Source of the DNA: Pararge aegeria
Lineage: Eukaryota > Arthropoda > Insecta > Lepidoptera > Nymphalidae
Reading direction: 5' to 3'
Assembly (NCBI RefSeq): GCF_905163445.1
Contig: NC_053196.1
Coordinates: 13,045,501 to 13,109,500 of the forward strand
DNA: 64,000 bases
Numbering within the stretch: position 1 is the stretch's first letter; every line of letters starts with the position of its first letter. This document shows positions 41,031-48,717 of this stretch, piece after piece. The translations under genes and the position numbers were made by a program. Below the pieces are notes generated by a model. It saw nothing but the letters and a program-made list of their open reading frames with translations, had not been told where the DNA came from and did not search any database.

Positions 41031-42344
41031 GTAAGGTACTTATGACAAGAGAAAATTCGCCCAAAAAACGCGATGTTTTCCCCAATTCGGCGTAACGTAG
41101 CCGCAAACGGCGTGTCAAGGTGAACCCCAAATGAAATCGGCTAAGTATCACACACATATAAAAAGAATAAGTGTACCGCCTCAAGAAATGGGGGCCTTAC
41201 TTTTGCCTCCCTATACCGTCTCACGTCCATTATATCTTGAACTACACATTAGGGTAATAATACCTCTCCAGGGCCTTACTATGTTCAATTGGCAAGGGGA
41301 AGGGAGGGCCAAGGAAAAGCGGTTTCCATTCAAGGAGGGATGTTAAGAGTGACTCAAGTTAAATTAAGAATGTGGAGCTCGTATTTTCTTTTACTTTTTT
41401 CACTCACTTTGTTTGTTGATGGAGACTTTTTTGACATTGTGGACTTTTGTGCGCGCCTTCCTTTTTTAATTCTTGAGGCGTTCATGTATACACACCCTAG
41501 TAGGTACACTTACTGCTACCCTAGTCCTTCGTACGAGACTCGGATATTTTTTACGACGTATTAAGGGATTTCCGTGGAGAGGTGTGTTTTTTGGATTACT
41601 ATACTCTTTGAAGTCCCTGATTAAGGTTTTTGAGGATGTTGCGTTTGTTTTGGGTGGGGTCCCATCTCAGGTAATAAAGAATACAATAAAAATATAATAA
41701 CGACATATTGCAATATCTACTTGCCTCTAAGTATAGGTACTTACTGTGTACAGAAAATTAGATGTCGTTAAACTAGTCACGATTTCCAAGAAAACAAATC
41801 GTCGATGACTAGAAAAAGAGCACGGAATTAATTAAAAAAAGTATTGCAGCTGTTGTAGATTATGTAATTTAATTTGAACTCTATCGTGATAGTAGTAAGA
41901 ATTACTTTAGCGTAAAGTTGAGTGTTTTTGAGGCAGCCATTGTGACGATCAGTTGGAGCGTATCGCGGGCGGTCACTTCGTAAAAAGAATGATTGTGTGT
42001 GACATAGAAACAGCACACGTAGGCTGAAGATTTACCTTTTTATAGGGAATTATACGGTTTTTATTGTTCTTTGAAGGCCGACTTATTTTACTTCGATCAG
42101 TTTTTGTGATGTCGAATAAATAATTTTCTTTCTTCAAATATTCTCGAGTTTTCCACCAATTTATGGATATCTACTAAATATAAAACATGTTTTTTTTAAC
42201 ATAGTGCTAGTTTTTGGCAAAGAGGATATTCTAGTTTTGTCTGTGGCATTTAAATACACATAGTTACGTTTTGAATAAATTTAGCAATTATTTATAGAAC
42301 TTTATAAACGTTGCAGTTACCCGTAATTTTTTTTTTTTTCAGAA
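41031..42344. other. Unique sequence, GC-richer at 41050-41350
   Basis: AATTCGGCGTAACGTAGCCG and GGAAGGGAGGGCCAAGGAAA occur once. Overlapping plus frames at 41131-41697 (71-91 codons) lack recognisable domains. Confidence 0.35.
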
Positions 42345-42550
42345 AACATTTATTGTTTGAAACAAATATTGAGAGGGAAAGAGGGGCCTTAGGACGACCG
42401 AGACTGGATTTTGTAGGACATCTAAAACGAAAAGATGGGGTGTGGTTTTATAAAGATGTGGAAGAGAGAGCCATGGATAGAGAACACACAAAAGCTCAAG
42501 TTCTTAAGTTAAAGAAGAAGATAAACTGCTCCTTGGTGCAGTGACAAGCG
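42345..42550 (+). pseudogene. Probable LINE ORF C-terminal relic
   Basis: The open frame 42311-42544 encodes RERGALGRPRLDFVGHLKRK, then KDVEERAMDRE. The GRPR-x3-hydrophobic-x2-hydrophobic, then (8-12 residues) acidic-rich ...AMDRE layout resembles the C-terminal tail of non-LTR retrotransposon ORFs (GRPRxRW...AxDRxxW). It lacks the Trp residues usually seen. No reverse transcriptase core precedes it. Confidence 0.4.
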
Positions 42551-42924
42551 CTGACTTATATCTTCTTCTCGGTCGGTCGTATTTAGCAGCGTTTCTTAGT
42601 CAACTTAGTCGTGGCCAAGTACTACCTATTATATATTTTGAAGTTTCTACAGTATACACATAGTAGTGGCTGCGGTTAGTACGAAATGAATCGCGAAAGT
42701 TTTTTAGTGCTATAGTTTGAAGTATTTTTAAGGTTATCCAAGTTGGCGAGTTACGTTAAAGTATTGTGGTTGAGTTTATATTTAGTTTAGTCACGTTTAG
42801 AATTAGCGGGTTGCTTCCAAATGACAGTTTTAACTTTGGCTCGTTATGTTGTTTTCTGGTGCTTCAGATGTCTTTGTCGAGCGCTTTTATAGATCTAATA
42901 AATAAATTGTATGGTCAGAAGAAG

Positions 42925-43482
42925 AAGAAGAAACACTTTATTGCACGTATAACATACAGATAAACAATAAGGAGTATACAGTACACAATGTAGACATGCA
43001 AAGCCGGCCTTATTGCTGCAAGCAATCTCTTACAGGCAACCTATTAGACAGGACTTACAGCAAGAGAACGGGATCGCGCTAAGAGTGTTGATCTACTCGT
43101 ATATACATAAATTCTCATTCACATAACTCGTATATACTTTGTTTTAGTCTTTTTGTATTTAAGCAAACCCGGAGGTGGGCGTTAATAGCTGTAACACAGT
43201 TTCTAACTAACACAGTTGTTACCGTTCCTTAGATTATAAGAATCCGTTGTAAATACACAATAAAGACAATTATTTTTATTATAAATACCTTAATGTATTG
43301 ATACAAATACATAGATTATTTAAATAAATAAACGTAATATATATATATAGGTAAAAGAAAAACGTCCGCATTTATTCATTTTTATTAATGTATTTTGAAT
43401 AAGAAAGAATTAAAGGGTACACGCACACACTCACATTTTCCCTGACAGATTTCTAGCAGGGTGGTCAATCTCCAGAGAGATG
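42925..43482 (-). repeat. Local duplication copy 1, based on a LINE-E variant
   Basis: CAGTACACAATGTAGACATG, GGCCTTATTGCTGCAAGCAA, TCTCTTACAGGCAACCTATT and GACAGATTTCTAGCAGGGTG recur at 43494-43810. The GGCCTTAT...AGGCAACC part is a LINE-E relative reversed. This copy has about 210 extra bases (43140-43350), including TACACAATAAAGACAATTAT. Confidence 0.8.
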
Positions 43483-43493
43483 TACAGAGTAGA

Positions 43494-43810
43494 CAGTACA
43501 CAATGTAGACATGCAAAGGCGGTTTTATTGCTGCAAGCAATCTCTTACAGGCAACCTTTTAGACAGGACTTACAGCAAGAGAACGGGATCGTGCTAAGAG
43601 TGTTGATCTACTGGTATATACATAAATTCTCATTCACATAACTCGTATATACAATAAATAATAGGTAGAATATATTGGTAGATGAATAACGTGCTGCATT
43701 TATTCATTTTTATTAATGTATTTTGAATAAGAAAGAATTAAAGGGTACACACATACACACTCACATTTTCCCTGACAGATTTCTAGCAGGGTGGTCAGTT
43801 TCTAGAGAGA
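43494..43810 (-). repeat. Local duplication copy 2
   Basis: Highly similar to copy 1, including GAACGGGATCGTGCTAAGAG and CATTTTTATTAATGTATTTT, but without the 210-base segment. Confidence 0.8.
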
Positions 43811-44239
43811 TTTTCTAACTACTACACAGTTGCACACTCTATTCTCTCTGACACTACCGGAAAGAGATCAGGTGCCGGAGGACAGCTCAACGTGCTATTC
43901 GAGGCACGAGGATGAACCACAGCCAAATTCAAAACACCGGGTTGGTACTAAGAATTTGTTGATAGAACCGTTAAGCATTTCGGCAATGAAACTTTATCTA
44001 ATTTTATTTATTAACTCTCTTTATAGATTTATTGGTTGGTGATTATCTCAATTTGTTGTAGTTTAATATTTATGTGTATCTAGGATTCATATTGTGTGGA
44101 ACGATGGGGCTGACATATAGGTATAAAAGTCCCTTAAATAAAAATATAAAAAAAACTTATCTTAGCGGTGTTTTACGCTTGGAACCTTGGTTTCTTTTGG
44201 TCTAACCGGTTACCCATAACTCTAATAGGTTACCTGGAA
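43811..44239. other. No gene recognised
   Basis: The plus frame 43830-44042 has no domain. Confidence 0.45.
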
Positions 44240-44515
44240 AAGATCTCATCTTGATATCAACCGATAGACGTCCACTGCTGGACATAGGTCTTTTGAAGGG
44301 AGTTTCAAATTTCACGGTTTTGTGCCGCTTGGGTCCAGCGGCTACCTGCGACGCGCTTAATTTTGTCTGTCCACCGTTTTGGGGGTTGACCAACGCTGCG
44401 CTTACCAGTGCGGGGCTGCCATTCCAGCGGGGCTGCCCTTGGGACCCCAACGTCATCCTTTCTCCGAGCTATGTGCCCGCCCATTGCCACTTCAGCTTCG
44501 CGGCCGCTGAATGAC
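44240..44515 (-). pseudogene. RTE-type LINE ORF C-terminus
   Basis: The minus strand encodes MAMGGHIARRKDD, then GKRSVGQPPKRWTDKIKRVA and GSRWTQAAQNRE. The W.GHIAR...RPPKRWTD.IKRVAGSRW.QAAQNR order is the conserved end of RTE ORFs in Lepidoptera. One frameshift separates the last part (FKRPMSSSGRLSVDIKM), whose DNA holds GACGTCCACTGCTGGACATA reversed. A relatively well-kept relic. Confidence 0.8.
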
Positions 44516-44566
44516 TCTGATCCTTCTTATGAGGCCCATACTTTTTATTTACAACCATACACTACT

Positions 44567-44604
44567 ACACACACACATGGTCGCTAACGACCATGTGTGT
44601 GTGT
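44567..44604. repeat. Perfect 17-bp inverted repeat, 4-nt loop
   Basis: ACACACACACATGGTCG (44567-44583) and its complement (44588-44604) flank CTAA. It sits between the RTE relic and LINE-E and combines an (AC)n run with TGGTCG. Confidence 0.92.
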
Positions 44605-44720
44605 TTGTGAAACAGGAAAAGATCCGTGTAGCGATAGATTGTAGCATTGCGTTAGCCTGTATTTTTATGTGGTGTATAATAAAGGTGTATTAATTCATTC
44701 ATTCATTCGTTCGTTCATTC
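44605..44720 (+). mobile_element. LINE-E 3' end with (ATTC)n tail
   Basis: AGGAAAAGATCCGTGTAGCG, TTTTTATGTGGTGTATAATA, AAGGTGTATT and ATTCATTCATTCATTCGTTC. The GGCCGCC block is lost. Confidence 0.7.
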
Positions 44721-44783
44721 ATTTATCCATGTCCTATTCAATTGCTTTAAATTCACTTTGAAAGTTAAAGGTCGTATCGAGGG

Positions 44784-44991
44784 CATTGGCGTGCATACAT
44801 GGTATGCACAGGGTATGCAGATGATATAAAATGAAGAAAATCTCCAGTACTAGTTAAAAATACTTAAGGTTATGTTTTGTAAAACTGTTACAATGCCAAT
44901 CCGTAAGTTTTTTATAACTCGTCCCTACTGGAGATTTTCTTCAATTTATATCATCTGCATACCCTGTGCATACCCTCTATGCACGCCACTG
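44784..44991. mobile_element. MITE-W, long-TIR form, 208 bp
   Basis: Ends CATTGGCGTGCATAC and CATGCACGCCACTG-like. The arms pair for more than 70 bp through GGTATGCACAGGGTATGCAG and AAGAAAATCTCCAGTAC. The first base block CAGTGG has become CATTGG. A plus frame over it is chance. Confidence 0.85.
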
Positions 44992-45029
44992 CATCTATGT
45001 CAAGTGCTTAAAATGCACTTTGAAAGTTA

Positions 45030-45083
45030 TCGTATCGGGGGTCGATCGTCGTCGTCCTAACCACGAGGCTGTCACCACTTTAA
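45030..45083 (-). mobile_element. SINE-2 head scrap
   Basis: GTCCTAACCACGAGGCTGTC ACCACTTT is the minus-strand head. Confidence 0.55.
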
Positions 45084-45889
45084 TGTTTTTTTTTTGCTTG
45101 AACACGGTACAACAAGTTTTGTCAGGATAATACCAATCATTGAACCGTATACCACTTTAGTGCGAGTGTAAACGCAAATATGAGCAGATCATCGTTTTAT
45201 AATGTTTCTCAAACCGCAGCAGGTGTGTGGAGTGGAGCATGAATCCTCAATCACATCGGAAGAGCAGGAAATTTGCGGTCGACTCCGCCGTATGGGTTCA
45301 AACCCCTACAGCCTACGGTTTTTTCATACAAACTTTAATTTAGGTTCATCTGGCTATGGCAGATTATAACCACCTGAGTCGTTAATATAAGTATAAATTC
45401 TAAAATTCTGTGTGTTATAATTTATTTATTTAGTCGTATGACATTTTCTACGAATAAACGGTTTTAATTACTGATATTATCTACAAATTCATAAGTTGCA
45501 AGTCAATGTCCAGATTCTCCAACCATGTGACGGTCCGAGCAGGGAGATCAAAAAGATCGTTGGGCAATCCCTGGTATGAAAATATGGGGCAGCGCTGGAT
45601 TATGTGCTAAACCGTCTGATCTTCTTCACCATAGCCACATGTAGCAGACGGTTTCCAACCCTACTTATACGTAAGATAATACGATATAAGACGAAAGATA
45701 GTTGCAGCGTCCATGCACTGTTTTTAGCCGGTTCAGTAGACACTACTGGTTACGAGGCTAATGGAAACCTTTGGGTTTCATTGTGGGATCGAAGAAATAT
45801 TTATAATAATAAAGCCTTTATGACACACATGTGTCTGACACAGATATAGTTCTATTTTATTCCTTGCAGTGACACTAATATAATACTAT
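45084..45889. other. No gene recognised
   Basis: TATGGGTTCAAACCCCTACA near 45292 resembles a tRNA T arm but lacks a matching A box. The plus frame 45604-45849 has no domain. Confidence 0.4.
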
Positions 45890-46020
45890 TGGTAGAGTCA
45901 CTACACACAGACAGACTTGACGTTTCAAAAGTACTTATATTAGGCCTACTTGAAATAAATGAATTTTGAATTTTGAATTTTTGAATTTTGAATTTATGAA
46001 TTTTGAGTTTTTGAATTTTG
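45890..46020 (+). mobile_element. LINE-F 3' end with (TTGAATTT)n tail
   Basis: GGTAGAGTCACTACACACAG, ACAGACTTGACGTTTCAAAA, ATTAGGCCTACTTGAAATAA, then eight units around TTTTGAATTT. Confidence 0.82.
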
Positions 46021-46089
46021 AAGTTTCTTTTAAAGTACTTTCAAAATTACTAATGAAAAAATATAAAAGAAAAGCACCTTGGTAATATC

Positions 46090-46150
46090 GCTGTCTATCA
46101 CTAAAGTTACATAATGAGTTTGTCGGAGATTAGATGGATATTTTCCATAA
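46090..46150 (+). repeat. Rep-Y copy 1
   Basis: ACTAAAGTTACATAATGAGT, TTGTC and GAGATTAGATGGATA recur at 54170-54235. Confidence 0.7.
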
Positions 46151-46396
46151 TAATCAACTACTGTAGAAGATATGTTTCAGGCCTTTTTGTATTAGAAAAG
46201 AAAAAAAATAAGAATACATTGTGTGAAACAAAAATGGCTATTGAGTAACGTATTTTATTGAATTGATAAATTTCTGTATCCAAATTTTGTATGTTGGGGT
46301 TGTCTGACCGAATATGTTGCGACTTTTTATTTTGTTAAGAACGTTTTATCAGATATTCATACAAATAAATACATTTCATTTAATTTCACTTCATTT

Positions 46397-46447
46397 CATA
46401 CACTGCATTATCACTTACCACCAGGTGAGTTTGAAGTCAAGGGCTAA
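46397..46447 (+). mobile_element. SINE-3 3' fragment
   Basis: ACACTGCATTATCACTTACC, ACCAGGTGAGTTTGAAGTCA and AGGGCTAAC. Confidence 0.75.
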
Positions 46448-46516
46448 CAAATAAATAATAAAAAATATATAAGCATGTGTATCAAAACAATATTATCAAT
46501 CAATCAATGAATCTAA

Positions 46517-46640
46517 AATAATTTATTGCAATTGAAATAAATAAAAGAGGACAAAGGTACAAGTCATTTAAATTTTTGTAACAAAGGCGGCCTTATCACT
46601 TATAGGGATTTCTTCCAGGCAACCATTATGAGGAATTGGC
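46517..46640 (-). mobile_element. LINE-E 3' end
   Basis: AATTTATTGCAATTGAAAT, AAAGGCGGCCTTATCACTTA and CTTCCAGGCAACCATTATG. Confidence 0.75.
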
Positions 46641-47212
46641 TCACAATAGAGGTAATATATCCTATCCAATAAATCCTTATAGCGGTGCGCAAAGCTCTAA
46701 GAATATACATACATATTAATAATTACAACAACAGTACATATATAAAATAAATAAAATAAACTAATACATATTTCCCTATAAGGTAAAATAAATTATACTA
46801 AAACTATATATAATGTACACAGATAAAGCAATAAATCCATATTATATTCTATTTATCGAAAAACCCGAGGAATATAACCCTCTTTCTACGGCAGCAGAGT
46901 GAAAATATAAGCTTTAAAGCTGTCATTATTTCTACTTAGTTAGTAGTTACTTAACATGACAAATAGTGATATTATTTATCAAATTAGCTAACTGACAACA
47001 TTCGCGTGCAGCCGGCTCATAAAAATAGTAACGCCGAAATACGTATCAGCACGTATCGTCGGTATTTCAACAATAAATCACACCGGTTAGTATGCACAAA
47101 CCCTTCAATGCCCGTGCCGTAATTAATAACTTGGTATACGAAATCGCGACTCAGCGGCACGCAGAATGTTTCATGCGAAAAGTTTACGCGGCACAACGAT
47201 TACAGTCATATC
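46641..47212. other. No gene recognised
   Basis: AT-rich, then GC-richer unique DNA from 47000 to 47210. No promoter feature was identified upstream of the LINE. Confidence 0.45.
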
Positions 47213-47345
47213 ATGAATGAACGAATACACTTTTATTGCACACCACATAAACATTGTAAATAAAAGTTTAACACAAAGTATACAATTTGCCGGCCTTATC
47301 GCTATATAGCGATCTCTTCCAGGCTACCAATGGCGCAACCAAACA
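47213..47345 (-). mobile_element. LINE-E 3' end
   Basis: ATGAATGAACGAATACACTT, TTATTGCACACCACATAAAC, CCGGCCTTATCGCTATATAG and CGATCTCTTCCAGGCTACCA. It lies immediately upstream of the Jockey-clade element, in opposite orientation. Confidence 0.85.
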
Positions 47346-47367
47346 CACAGCTCAAGAAAAGAGGTAG

Positions 47368-48717
47368 GTGGTGAATATAAATATACATATAATACCTATA
47401 TATAGAAACAAAAAGTGTGTGCAACAAGTCTTCCATCGAAGTTTCTTTTTACAAAGACCTAGGAGTTCATCAGTTGGAAGTTTTAGTGCTCCAAATCCAT
47501 CCTCTACTATAGACATACAATATGATCACCACCATGGTGTTCATGATTCATATATTACTCAACTATCAGATGACAATACAGAAAGTAATAAACACCCTTC
47601 TTGGCAAAGAGTGCCCAGTCTCAGATATCCAAAAAGAAAGAAAACATCGACCTCACCACCTCTAGAGGGTATTGATACTGCAAACAGATTTAGCCAGCTA
47701 CCTGTAGACCAACCAGAACTTGAAAGTAAAACTAAGGAAAGAAAGACTCCAAAGCCACCACCAATAATACTATATGGCATAGAAGATGTCAATAAACTCA
47801 CAGAATTATTAGAAACTGTGGCTGGAAAGTCTGCTTTTACATACAGAATTGTCAATAGAAACCAACTAAGGATAAACTGCAGCGTTACAGAGGTGTACAA
47901 AAAAATAATGTCCTTGGTTAGGGAGAATGGATTGATAGGACATACATTCAATAGAAAAGATGCGAGATGTTATCGAATAGTTATTAAAAATCTACACCAC
48001 ACAACTCCTCATGATGCCATAAAGGAATCAATAGAGAACACAGGCAACACTATTGCTGGCGAAATTATCAACGCTCGATATGGTCCAGAAAAAATACCAA
48101 CCTCAACATTCTTTGTTAATCTCAACCCTGGACCTAACAACAAAATGGCCAAAGACATTAAATTTATTTATCACCAATCTGTTATTATCGAAGACCCTAA
48201 GAAAAGGACGACTGTGATACAGTGCCAAAGATGTCAACAATATGGACACTCAAAAAATTATTGCTTAAGACCATATAGATGTGTAAAGTGTGCACAAGGT
48301 CATAAAACGTCAGAATGTCCAAAAACTAACCGTAACACCCCAGCTACATGTGCCCTTTGCCTTGGTGCACATCCTGCAAACTATAAGGGGTGTCAAGTAT
48401 ATACAGAAATACTACAAAGGAAAAATAAAGTACAGTCTTACAAAATAACAAAATTTCAAGAAGATTCAGACCCTACCAAAGCAAACCATGAACAAAACAG
48501 GCCAGAAAATAAATCAGACAGGAGAACTTATGCAGAAACCTTAAAATCGCCCAAACCACATGTGAGCAGGGATAATGAGAAACCTATCAACTACTCAACA
48601 CTAGAACAATTAATCTTAAAACAATCTGAAAAATTCGACTTAATCCTACAACAAATGAGCACATTGATGAGTCTCATTACCTCACTTGTAAGTAAACTAT
48701 CGCTTTTAGCTCCTTAA
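47368..48717 (+). CDS. LINE ORF1, gag-like nucleic-acid-binding protein (probably 5'-truncated)
   Basis: The open frame spans 449 codons. A basic, Ser/Pro/Lys-rich N-terminal part is followed (about residues 134-280) by a PRE_C2HC-like region with YRIVIKNLHHTTPHDAIKE and STFFVNLNPGPNNK. Three zinc knuckles come next: C286-C289-H294-C299, C305-C308-H312-C317 and C328-C331-H335-C342. The C-terminus (about 405-445) is Leu-rich and could be a coiled coil. In this family ORF1 coats the element RNA and takes it into the nucleus. The first codon of the frame is GTG, and the first internal Met is residue 181. With the candidate insertion point at 47409, residues 1-14 would be host DNA, so the true start is lost. 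The stop TAA is at 48715-48717, overlapping ORF2. Confidence 0.9.
   Translation: MVNINIHIIPIYRNKKCVQQVFHRSFFLQRPRSSSVGSFSAPNPSSTIDIQYDHHHGVHDSYITQLSDDNTESNKHPSWQRVPSLRYPKRKKTSTSPPLEGIDTANRFSQLPVDQPELESKTKERKTPKPPPIILYGIEDVNKLTELLETVAGKSAFTYRIVNRNQLRINCSVTEVYKKIMSLVRENGLIGHTFNRKDARCYRIVIKNLHHTTPHDAIKESIENTGNTIAGEIINARYGPEKIPTSTFFVNLNPGPNNKMAKDIKFIYHQSVIIEDPKKRTTVIQCQRCQQYGHSKNYCLRPYRCVKCAQGHKTSECPKTNRNTPATCALCLGAHPANYKGCQVYTEILQRKNKVQSYKITKFQEDSDPTKANHEQNRPENKSDRRTYAETLKSPKPHVSRDNEKPINYSTLEQLILKQSEKFDLILQQMSTLMSLITSLVSKLSLLAP
47398..47408. repeat. Candidate left target-site duplication of LINE
   Basis: ATATATAGAAA here matches 51511-51521 exactly. If genuine, the LINE starts at 47409. The AT-rich context means an 11-bp match could occur by chance. 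Confidence 0.55.

Noticed and set aside
44511..44693. Plus-strand 60-codon frame at the RTE / LINE-E junction
   Set aside because: It spans a palindrome and a LINE-E tail; translated repeat.
45285..45320. tRNA T-arm-like GGGTTCAAACCCC near 45292
   Set aside because: No matching A box or acceptor stem at proper distance; it may be a short self-complementary word.
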